Assembly (NCBI GenBank): GCA_943735955.1
Contig: OX030966.1
Location: 4,146,476-4,210,475, forward strand
Origin: Piscicola geometra
Taxonomy: Eukaryota; Annelida; Clitellata; Hirudinida; Piscicolidae
DNA: 64,000 nt
Direction: 5' to 3'
Shown here: in pieces, positions 16,870 through 28,800 of the stretch
Layout: every line of letters begins with the position of its first letter
How positions within the stretch are numbered: the first letter of the stretch is position 1
The notes under the pieces: model-generated
Told to the model about the DNA's origin: nothing
The model's input: only the letters and a program-made list of their open reading frames with translations
Databases searched by the model: none
Position numbers and translations under genes: made by a program

Positions 16870-19800
16870 TTAATTTATTTCAGCTACAAGCACATGCTCG
16901 AACGTTGGTCTGGGAGTTGAGTTGTCAAGGTCATCATCGAAGTCTGCCATGACAGGAGGGTTGTAGGGGGCGCGCTGTTCCACCACTCTGTTGTCTGTCC
17001 TGTTGCGGCCTGCAGACGTCTGGTCCCTTGAAGTGCCACTCTCGATGTCTCTGTTCCTACGTCTGCGTTCCTCTTCTTCTCTCCTTCTACGTTCCTCTTC
17101 TTCCCTCCTTCTACGTTCCTCTTCTTCCCTCCTTCTACGTTCTTCTTCCTCTCTCTTCTTTCTTTCTTTTTCTTTCTTTTTCTCTTCTTTCTCTCTTCTA
17201 TTCTTCATCATGATCTCTTCCTTCTTCTTATCATCCCTTGAAGATCCAATTCTGGTAATAGAAATAAACAAACTCTGAATTTTATAAAATTAAATGTAAT
17301 CTAACAAAACTTTTTAATTTTTCAAAATATATAAAATAATATTAATTTGAAATGTTAAAAAAATATCACAAACTTATTCTGCTTCTTGCAGCAACGCAAG
17401 TAGATGCAGTAGATGAGGAGGAAGAGGAGGAGGAGGAAGAGAAGGCAAGCCAGAATGCCCAGAATGATTGTAGCCCAGAGCGGAAACTTCCATTCCTATG
17501 AGAATTATGGCATATTATAAAATAATCCTTTTAAACTTAAATAAAAATTTCGGAAAAAAAAATCACATTAAACAAAAAAAATATTAGCATTTAGAAATAT
17601 AATTAAATCACCTTAACCAAAAACATTAGCCTTTATAAATAAAGTAATTTCATTTAAATAATTAATGAAACATGAAATACCTCTTTCTTGTAGAATTTGA
17701 CCTCTCTTGTCTGGTTGAAAGTGGCAAGAACAGAGCCTTCAATCACTTTTTGAGCCACGTACATTCTATGAAAATGTCGTGAAAAGTATTTAAAAAATTG
17801 AAAACACTATCACCAACCATTTTAGATTTAAAAATACGCTTAGCAAAACACTAACTGGCGGTCCGTGATGGCGTAATTGACGGTGGCAGGATTGAGGGCG
17901 GCATCCGTGCTGTCCAAAACAGCTCTCTTCTTGCGGCTACTGGATGCTCCACACAGGGGATTGTTCTGGAAGATTGTGAAAAATAGAAAGAAGTAAGTTG
18001 ATGGTTAGACTTTGGGTTGAACAGTAAATGGGGAGTGTTAGGATAGAAGAACTAGCTTCAAGTACCCAAAAGTTCATTTTTGTTGAGATTTTTCAACATT
18101 AAAATGTTTGAAAAACTATTCAAAATGAAAATCGATAAATTTTCCACCTTAGGAAACTTGAAGATCACTAGCAATTCCCTGAGTTTCTCGTTCAGAACTC
18201 TCGGAAAGCCATTTCCACGCAAAACGTTTTCTCGCAAAAACAGTGGTTGGGTGGTGTTGACGTTTGGTCTGAATAGGAAAAGGTGTTGATGTGTGGATAG
18301 TGTGGGATAGAAAAATAGTGAATGAGTGAAGATGATGGGAGAGGGGGGGAATAATGATCAAAATTAGAAATGAAAAAACGAATTAAATCAGAAGAATAAG
18401 TTATGTGGTGATGTAGATGTTTGAGAGATATAACGCAAATAAAAAGTTTTTATTTTGCAAAAAAAAACATTATCTGGCTTTCTTACATTACGTTAGTCGT
18501 GGTGGAACAGCACTTTCTGAGGTTTTCATTGCTCTCGAGGCAGTAGTCGTTCATGGACTTTGCTAGCATTGAGAAGAGCAGAGGCTCCATCCTCGAGTAC
18601 TGTGTGTGGGTTTGTGTATGTGAGTGTGTAGTTTGTATGTGTGGCTGTATGTGTGTAAAGTGTGTTTGAAAAATTTTCATTTAGTATAAATTGTATTCTA
18701 GTTAGATAAAGTATAATTAGATACTAATTGAATGTTCTTTAAACTTACTTCATCACCATTCAACCCTTCAATAAAGAAACTAAATCCAAAGTTCTTTTCG
18801 TCTTCCGTCACTGCGTGGGAAAAAAATTAAATGGAACTTTTAAAAAAACAAAAAACATTTTAAATACTTCGAAACCCCTCCTTGAAGACCAACCAATCCA
18901 CACCCCCTCCACATCCTCTCCCCACGCACATGGACAGCTGTTCGTGTTGCACGTCTCGATTTGCTCAGCGGCGCCAACGCAGGCCCGTCCCAGGCCCTTC
19001 TGAAGGGGATTCTCACAGAAGCGAAATCTGGAGCGGTGACCGCCGTTACAGGACATGTTGCATTGAAGCCAGTTGGTCCATATTGTCCAGCCCCCATCAC
19101 GATCTTTGGACCGGAGTGAGTTTTGGGGTAAAATGATTTTTGGTGCTGAATGAGTTTTAGGGTGAAAAGTGCTTGAAGATTTGGTTGTAAAAAAAATTTG
19201 TCGAAAGGTGAGATATTAAATATCAACATAATATTAACATATAGTCCTAAATCTTAATAAAACTCCCAGCCAAACACCCTTCTTCACCTTTGCACTCATT
19301 GTCGGGACCTGGGAGGTAACCCTCATTGCAAGCGCACACATGCGAGCCCAAGGTGTTGAGACAGATGCCGAGGGAGGGATCGCAACGGGGGGAGGCTGCA
19401 CATTCGTCAATGTCTGCAGTGAAATGATTTTTTGGAAAAAAAATATTGATATAATCCTTTTAACTTTTTTTAAATATTAAAAATAATATAATAGAAAACA
19501 TTATTTTAATGGATTAATTCTAAATCAATCAAAAAATATGTTTATAAAGCGTTTTTTATGAAAACAAGAGCGTTTTCTTTATATAATCATGAAAAATCCA
19601 ACTTTTAACCTATACAGTTCCCATTGGAATCCATCTGGAAGCCAGTCTGGCAAAGGCAAGTATCCACAGAATTGATGTTGCTGCAGAGGTAGGAACATTT
19701 TTTGCCAGTGGTGCATGACTTGGAAGCTGGATTGGATTGTAAAGAAATGTGGGTTCAAGGTGGGTGTGGGCTCTAAATAAGAAAGAATTAAAATAATAAT

Positions 19801-22800
19801 AAAAAGTTAGAAAATAAACGGAAAACTATTTTAAAATCGATTTTCAAATTTATACTTTTTTAAATAAACACTTTACAGCCAACATAACCAGAGAGAAAAA
19901 CTTAATTCATTCAAAGTTAACTGATAAATACAAAAATAATATGGGTATCCCAATTGTTTCCAAGACTTTAATCATTTTCGTACGCTGGCAGGTCTTTCCA
20001 TCCGCCTGTAGATTCAGTCCAGTCTGGCAGGAACATTTGAAAGAACCAGCTGTATTTGTGCACACCCCTTCACATCCACTAGTGCCTTCAGTGCATTCAT
20101 TGATATCTGTGTGTGTGTGTGTGTGTGTGTGAAATAAGTGGAAAACATAAATTTACTATAAATTAATAATTGTATGGTTTTCTACACAATTTCCAAATGA
20201 AAATTATTTTTTTTACACTCACAAACATTGTTCTATTCTCGAAACCTCTTTATGCTTTCGAAAAAAGTAAAAAATCTTCTATTCGTCAAATAACAACAAC
20301 AATTGATTTCCACTTCCAACAACAACTGAAACAAAAAATGCAACAAAAACAAAAACTGCAACAACGCCAACAGCAGCAACTGACCAACGCAGGTCTTGTC
20401 GTTGTTGGCGAGTTTGTATCCAGGGGCGCAAGAGCAGGAGAAAGATCCAGGCAGATTGGTGCAGATGCCGACGTTGGCTCTGGAGTCACATGCCGAAGTG
20501 CCAGATTGACTACACTCATCTATGTCTTTGTGGAAAAGAATAGGGTAGTTGTGAGTGGAAAAAGGGGTTTGGGGAACAAGAAGGGATTTTGAATAGTTGA
20601 GAGGCTGAAGCAAGGAAAGAATGAATAATTATAATTCTAATTATAATTATAGTTATAAATGAATGAAGAAACTGAACTAAAAATATTATGTATTCTTAAA
20701 AACCCCATTTAAGCATTTCAAGATTTTTTCTACACTAACCAGTGCAAAAAGCTCCGTTTCCGAAGTAGCCGGGCGGGCAGGTGCAAATGTAGCTGCCCGG
20801 AGTGTTGACGCAGACGGCGTTGTCGTAGCAATTGTCTCTCATTGTTGCGCATTCATCTATATCTGTTGTTGGTTTTGTTGAGGTTTTGCTGGTGTTTGTT
20901 TTGTTTGTTAATTTATTTTTTGGGTTATAGAATAAAAAAAAATTAAATTTCATTTCTTAGCTTAATGATTAGTATTTACTAAACTTTGAAAACGTAAAAT
21001 CTAAGAAAATAAATATGTTTCAATGGTACAACAAACAAAATTTAATTTAATGTTAGATTAAAAATATAAAGTAAGAATTATTGAATAGTCACTAACCTAT
21101 GCACACGCCGCCAATTTCGTAAAACCCACTGAGACACTGGCAGTACGGCTGGCCATTTCTGAACTTGCACACGGCAAAGAGGGCACATCTGCCTGCCTGT
21201 TCCACACTGCATGGACTCACTGGAATGAATGATAGGTTGGTGACGGGACAAAGGTAGAAGAAACATTAAAGAAAGTTCTAGAGTGAGATAGGAATTTTAT
21301 GAAGAATTAGTGAAGATAGGAAGCTTGGATTTAAAAACAATTTAACAGAAAAAACTTTAAAATAAAAATTTATATTGTTCTTTAAATAAAAAACAGAAGT
21401 TTATGCCTACGTTAGATCAACACATTTACTTAAAACATGTCTTTGAACGTGGTTTCAAAAGTAAAAAACTTTTTCTTTGATGAAAAAGTTTTGATTTTCA
21501 ATACTTATTAAATTCAAACTGTTCGCTAGCTACACACTTTTAACAAAAACTATGTGACTTTTTTCATAAAATTTGTGTCAAACATAAGTTTCGTTCCAAA
21601 AAGAAAGATTTTTTTTTTTGCTTTTTGGAACAAGCCAAGAGAAAGCAATGATGTTCTACTTGTCGTTGTGGTAGTTGTTGCTGCATTTGTTGGCCAAATC
21701 ACATTGGTAGTGGTGGTTGTTGTAGTAGTGATTACAACAATTATAGGAAGTTTAGTAGTTGTAGTAGTTGTGGTTGAGGTTTTAGATGTAATTGCAGTTG
21801 TTGTTGCTGTTGTGACAGTAGTTTGGGTAGGAGTAATTGTAGTAGTTAATGTGGTAGTTGTAGTGGTAGTTGCAGAAGAGGTCGAGGTTTCTGTAGGTTT
21901 CTCGGTTGTAGCACTTGTTGGAGAAGAAGTTTCTGAGTTTTGTTGGAAGATTAAATCATGAATAGATTGATATTCTTTCACTGAAAGCTGGTGAAAGCCA
22001 ATCTGAGTAGAAGCGAGGAGCAAGCAAGTGGCAACCTTGATAATGATCACACATCTTCAAAGTGAATCATAAAAATATTAAAAAAATAATGAGTTTATTG
22101 AGTCTGTTGAAGCACTAGGTGAGCACGCATACAACGGTATTCATAAGACCCAAAGTCATCTAGATCGAATCTTGAAGGAGAAAGAAAACTAAAAACAACA
22201 AAAATATTACATTTTGAATTTTTCTTCGAAAGGATTATGATTAAAATTGGAAAGATAACTGAATTAAAACATAAAAAATCTTGCTCTGCATAAGAAGAAT
22301 AAAAGACTTTTAAAATTTGTACAATATGAAAACTTAAAAAACGTCAAAAAGCCATTCTTATTTAGTCTAAAAGGTGACAAAAATACAGACTTAACTTGAG
22401 GAATGGTGAGTAATCTAATGTAAGAGTGATTCTTGAAATTCAAAAGATTTGGAATGGAATCCTGTGAAAGCGATGACTGCGGTGAGTGAAGAGAAGCCGT
22501 ACTTGAATGGAAAGTCTACCTGAAGAGGTGCTGTCGGTTGACGAAAGACTAGAGGATAGAGAGGTAGAAAAAGAAAAAGTTAGAGTAGTTTCAGTGGTAG
22601 TTGTAGTGGTAGTTGTAGTAGTAGTAGTTGTAGTAGTAGTTTCAGTAAACGTTTCAGTCGTAGTTGTAGTGGTAGTAGTTTCAGTAGTAGTTGTAGTGGT
22701 AGTTGTAGTATTAGTAGTCATAGTAGTAGTTTCAGTAGTAGTTTCAGTAGTAGTTTCAGTAGTAGTTGTAGTGGTAGTTGTAGTAGTAGTTTCAGTAGTG

Positions 22801-25800
22801 GTTTCAGTAGTAGTTGTAGTTTCAGTAGTAGTTGTAGTAGTAGTTGTAGTAGTAGTAGTTTCAGTAGTAGTTGTAGTGGTAGTTGTAGTTGTAGTTTCAG
22901 TAGTAGTTTCAGTAGTAGTTTCAGTAGTAGTTTCAGTAGTCGTTTCAGTAGTAGTTTCAGTGGTAGTTATAGTAGTAGTTGTAGTGGTAGTTGTAGTAGT
23001 AGTAGTGGTAGTTTCAGTGGTAGTTGTAGTGGTAGTTGTAGTATTAGTAGTCATAGTAGTAGTTTCAGTAGTAGTTTCAGTAGTAGTTTCAGTAGTAGTT
23101 GTAGTGGTAGTTGTAGTAGTAGTTTCAGTAGTGGTTTCAGTAGTAGTTGTAGTTTCAGTAGTAGTTGTAGTAGTAGTTGTAGTAGTAGTAGTTTCAGTAG
23201 TAGTTGTAGTGGTAGTTGTAGTTGTAGTTTCAGTAGTAGTTTCAGTAGTAGTTTCAGTAGTAGTTTCAGTAGTCGTTTCAGTAGTAGTTTCAGTGGTAGT
23301 TATAGTAGTAGTTGTAGTGGTAGTTGTAGTAGTAGTAGTAGTGGTAGTTTCAGTGGTAGTTGTAGTGGTAGTTGTAGTAGTAGTAGTCATAGTAGTAGTT
23401 TCAGTAGTAGTTGTAGTGGTAGATTCAGTGGTAGTTGTAGTAGTAGTTTCAGTAGTAGTTTCAGTAGTAGTTGTAGTGGTAGTTGTAGTAGTAGTTTCAG
23501 TAGTAGTTTCAGTAGTAGTTTCAGTAGTAGTTGTAGTAGTAATTGTAGTAGTAATAGTCATAGTAGTAGTTTCAGTAGTAGTTTCAGTAGTAGTTGTAGT
23601 GGTAGTTGTAGTAGTAGTAGTTTCAGTAGTAGTTGTAGTGGTAGTTGTAGTAGTAGTAGTCATAGAAGTAGTTTCAGTTGTAGTTTCAGTAGTAGTTTCA
23701 GTTGTAGTTTCAGTGGTAGTTGTAGTGGTAGTTGTAGTAGTAGTAGTCATAGTAGTAGTTTCAGTAGTAGTTTCAGTAGTAGTTGTAGTGGTAGTTGTAG
23801 TAGTAGTAGTTTCAGTAGTAGTTGTAGTGGTAGTTGTAGTAGTAGTAGTCATAGAAGTAGTTTCAGTTGTAGTTTCAGTAGTAGTTTCAGTTGTAGTTTC
23901 AGTGGTAGTTGTAGTGGTAGTTGTAGTAGTAGTAGTCATAGTAGTAGTTTCAGTAGTGGTTTCAGTAGTAATTGTAGTGGTAGTTGTAGTAGTAGTTTCC
24001 GTAGTAGTTTCAATAGTAGTTGTAGTGGTAGTTGTAGTAAGAGTAGTTTTAGTAGTAGTTGTAGTTTCAGTAGTAGTTTCAGTAGTAGTTTCAGTAGTAG
24101 TTTCAGTAGTAGTTGTTGTGGTAGTTGTAGTAGTAGTAGTTTTAGTAGTAGTTTCAGTAGTAGTTGTAGTGGTAGTTGTAGTAGTAGTTTCAGTAGTAGT
24201 TTCAGTAGTAGTTTCAGTAGTAGTTTCAGTAGTAGTTTCAGTTGTAGTTTCAGAAGTAGTTGTAGTGGTAGTTTTAGTGGTAGTTGTAGTGGTAGTTGTA
24301 GTAGTAGTAGTCATAGTAGTAGTTTCAGTAGTAGTTTCAGTTGTAGTTTCAGAAGTAGTTGTAGTGGTAGATTCAGTGGTAGTTGTAGTAGTAGTTTCAG
24401 TAGTAGTTTCAGTAGTAGTTGTAGTGGTAGTTGTAGTAGTAGTTTCAGTAGTAGTTTCAGTAGTAGTTGTAGTGGTAGTTGTAGTAGTAGTTTCAGTAGT
24501 AGTTTCAGTAGTAGTTTCAGTAGTAGTTGTAGTAGTAATTGTAGTAGTAATAGTCATAGTAGTAGTTTCAGTAGTAGTTTCAGTAGTAGTTGTAGTGGTA
24601 GTTGTAGTAGTAGTAGTTTCAGTAATAGTTTCAGTAGTAGTTTCAGTAGTAGTTTCAGTAGTAGTTGTAGTGGTAGTTGTAGTAGTAGTAGTTTCAGTAG
24701 TAGTTGTAGTGGTAGTTGTAGTAGTAGTAGTTTCAGTAGTAGTTGTAGTGGTAGTTGTAGTAGTAGTAGTCATAGAAGTAGTTTCAGTTGTAGTTTCAGT
24801 AGTAGTTTTAGTTGTAGTTTCAGTTGTAGTTTCAGAAGTAGTTGTAGTGGTAGTTTTAGTGGTAGTTGTAGTGGTAGTTGTAGTAGTAGTAGTCATAGTA
24901 GTAGTTTCAGTAGTAGTTTCAGTTGTAGTTTCAGAAGTAGTTGTAGTGGTAGATTCAGTGGTAGTTGTAGTAGTAGTTTCAGTAGTAGTTTCAGTAGTAG
25001 TTGTAGTGGTAGTTGTAGTAGTAGTTTCAGTAGTAGTTTCAGTAGTAGTTGTAGTGGTAGTTGTAGTAGTAGTTTCAGTAGTAGTTTCAGTAGTAGTTTC
25101 AGTAGTAGTTGTAGTAGTAATTGTAGTAGTAATAGTCATAGTAGTAGTTTCAGTAGTAGTTTCAGTAGTAGTTGTAGTGGTAGTTGTAGTAGTAGTAGTT
25201 TCAGTAATAGTTTCAGTAGTAGTTTCAGTAGTAGTTTCAGTAGTAGTTGTAGTGGTAGTTGTAGTAGTAGTAGTTTCAGTAGTAGTTGTAGTGGTAGTTG
25301 TAGTAGTAGTAGTTTCAGTAGTAGTTGTAGTGGTAGTTGTAGTAGTAGTAGTCATAGAAGTAGTTTCAGTTGTAGTTTCAGTAGTAGTTTTAGTTGTAGT
25401 TTCAGTTGTAGTTTCAGAAGTAGTTGTAGTGGTAGTTTTAGTGGTAGTTGTAGTGGTAGTTGTAGTAGTAGTAGTCATAGTAGTAGTTTCAGTAGTAGTT
25501 TCAGTTGTAGTTTCAGAAGTAGTTGTAGTGGTAGATTCAGTGGTAGTTGTAGTAGTAGTTTCAGTAGTAGTTTCAGTAGTAGTTGTAGTGGTAGTTGTAG
25601 TAGTAGTTTCAGTAGTAGTTTCAGTAGTAGTTGTAGTGGTAGTTGTAGTAGTAGTTTCAGTAGTAGTTTCAGTAGTAGTTTCAGTAGTAGTTGTAGTAGT
25701 AATTGTAGTAGTAATAGTCATAGTAGTAGTTTCAGTAGTAGTTTCAGTAGTAGTTGTAGTGGTAGTTGTAGTAGTAGTAGTTTCAGTAATAGTTTCAGTA

Positions 25801-28800
25801 GTAGTTTCAGTAGTAGTTTCAGTAGTAGTTGTAGTGGTAGTTGTAGTAGTAGTAGTTTCAGTAGTAGTTGTAGTGGTAGTTGTAGTAGTAGTAGTCATAG
25901 TAGTAGTTTCAGTAGTAGTTGTAGTGGTAGTTGAAGTAGTAGTAGTTTCAGTAGTAGTTGTAGTGGTAGTTGTAGTAGTAGTAGTTTCAGTAGTAGTTGT
26001 AGTGGTAGTTGTAGTGGTAGTAGTCATAGAAGTAGTTTCAGTTGTAGTTTCAGTAGTAGTTTCAGTTGTAGTTTCAGTGGTAGTTGTAGTGGTAGTTGTA
26101 GTAGTAGTAGTCATAGTAGTAGTTTCAGTAGTAGTTTCAGTAGTAGTTGTAGTGGTAGTTGTAGTAGTAGTAGTTTCAGTAGTAGTTGTAGTGGTAGTTG
26201 TAGTAGTAGTAGTCATAGAAGTAGTTTCAGTTGTAGTTTCAGTAGTAGTTTCAGTTGTAGTTTCAGTGGTAGTTGTAGTGGTAGTTGTAGTAGTAGTAGT
26301 CATAGTAGTAGTTTCAGTAGTAGTTTCAGTAGTAGTTGTAGTAGTAGTTGTAGTAGTAGTTTCAGTAGTGGTTTCAGTAGTAATTGTAGTGGTAGTTGTA
26401 GTAGTAGTTTCAGTAGTAGTTTCAATAGTAGTTGTAGTGGTAGTTGTAGTAAGAGTAGTTTTAGTAGTAGTTGTAGTTTCAGTAGTAGTTTCAGTTTTAG
26501 TTTCAGTGGTAGTTGTAGTGGTAGTTGTAGTAGTAGTAGTCATAGTAGTAGTTTCAGTAGTAGTTTCAGTAGTAGTTGTAGTAGTAGTTGTAGTAGTAGT
26601 TTCAGTAGTGGTTTCAGTAGTAATTGTAGTGGTAGTTGTAGTAGTAGTTTCAGTAGTAGTTTCAGTAGTAGTTGTTGTGGTTGTTGTAGTAGTAGTAGTT
26701 TCAGTAGTAGTTTCTGTAGTAGTTGTAGTGGTAGTTGTAGTAGTAGTTTCAGTAGTAGTTTCAGTAGTAGTTTCAGTAGTAGTATCAGTAGTAGTTTCAG
26801 TTGTAGTTTCAGAAGTAGTTGTAGTGGTAGTTTCAGTGGTAGTTGTAGTGGTAGTTGTAGTAGTAGTAGTCATAGTAGTAGTTTCAGTAGTAGTTTCAGT
26901 TGTAGTTTCAGAAGTAGTTGTAGTGGTAGATTCAGTGACAGTTGTAGTAGTAGTTTCAGTAGTAGTTTCAGTAGTAGTTGTAGTGGTAGTTGTAGTAGTA
27001 GTTTCAGTAGTAGTTTCAGTAGTAGTTGTAGTGGTAGTTGTAGTAGTAGTTTCAGTAGTAGTTTCAGTAGTAGTTGTAGTAGTAATTGTAGTAGTAATAG
27101 TCATAGTAGTAGTTTCAGTAGTAGTTTCAGTAGTAGTTGTAGTGGTAGTTGTAGTAGTAGTAGTTTCAGAAATAGTTTCGGTAGTAGTTTCAGTAGTAGT
27201 TTCAGTAGTAGTTGTAGTGGTAGTTGTAGTAGTAGTAGTTTCAGTAGTAGTTGTAGTGGTAGTTGTAGTAGTAGTAGTTTCAGTAGTAGTTGTAGTGGTA
27301 GTTGTAGTAGTAGTAGTTTCAGTAGTAGTTGTAGTGGTAGTTGTAGTAGTAGTAGTCATAGAAATAGTTTCAGTTGTAGTTTCAGTAGTAGTTTCAGTTG
27401 TAGTTTCAGTGGTAGTTGTAGTGGTAGTTGTAGTAGTAGTAGTCATAGTAGTAGTTTCAGTAGTAGTTTCAGTAGTAGTTGTAGTGGTAGTTGTAGTAGT
27501 AGTTTCAGTAGTGGTTTCAGTAGTAATTGTAGTGGTAGTTGTAGTAGTAGTTTCAGTAGTAGTTTCAATAGTAGTTGTAGTGGTAGTTTCAGTAGTAGTA
27601 GTCATAGTAGTAGTTTCAGTAGTAGTTTCAGTAGTAGTTGTAGTGGTAGTTGTAGTAGTAGTAGTTTTAGTAGTAGTTGTAGTTTCAGTAGTAGTTTCAG
27701 TAGTAGTTTCAGTAGTAGTTGTAGTGGTAGTTGTAGTAGTAGTTTCAGTAGTAGTTTCAGTAGTAGTTTCAGTAGTAGTTTCAGTTGTAGTTTCAGTAGT
27801 AGTTGTAGTTTCAGTAGTAGTTGTAGTGGTAGTTGTAGTGGTAGTTGTAGTAGTAGTAGTAGTGGTAGTTTCAGTGGTAGTTGTAGTGGTAGTTGTAGTA
27901 GTAGTAGTCATAGTAGTAGTTTCAGTAGTAGTTGTAGTGGTAGATTCAGTGGTAGTTGTAGTAATAGTAGTCATAGTAGTAGTTTCAGTAGTAGTTTCAG
28001 TAGTAGTTGTAGTGGTAGTTTCAGTAGTAGTTTCAGTAGTAGCTTCAGTAGTAGTCATAGTAGTAGTTTCAGTAGTAGTTGAAGTGGTAGTTGAAGTAGT
28101 AGTTTCAGTTGTAGTTTCAGTAGTAGTTTCAGTAGTAGTTTCAGTAGTAGTTTCAGTAGTAGTTTCAGTAGTAGTTTCAGTTGTAGTTTCAGTAGTAGTT
28201 ATAGTTTCAGTAGTAGTTGTAGTGGTAGTTGTAGTGGTAGTTGTAGTAGTAGTGGTAGTTTCAATGGTAGTTGTAGTGGTAGTTTCAATGGTAGTTGTAG
28301 TGGTAGTTGTATTAGTAGTAGTCATAGTAGTAGTTTCAGTAGTAGTTGTAGTGGTAGATTCAGTGGTAGTTGTAGTAATAGTAGTCATAGTAGTAGTTTC
28401 AGTAGTAGTTTCAGTAGTAGTTGTAGTGGTAGTTTCAGTAGTAGTTTCAGTAGTAGTTGTAGTGGTAGTTTCAGTAGTAGTTTCAGTAGTAGTTGTAGTG
28501 GTAGTTGTAGTAGTAGTTTCAGTAGTGGTTTCAGTAGTAGTTGTAGTGATAGTTGTAGTAGTAGTTTTAGTGGTAGTTGTAGTGGTAGTTGTAATAGTAG
28601 TAGTCATAGTAGTAGTTTCAGTAGTAGTTGTAGTGGTAGATTCAGTGGTAGTTGTAGTAGTAGTTTCAGTAGTAGTTTTAGTGGTAGTTGTAGTAGTAGT
28701 AGTTTCAGTAGTAGTTGTAGTTTCAGTAGTAGTTGTAGGGGTAGTTGTAGTAGTATTAGTTTTAGTAGTAGTTGTAGTTTCAGTAGTAGTTGTAGTTTCA

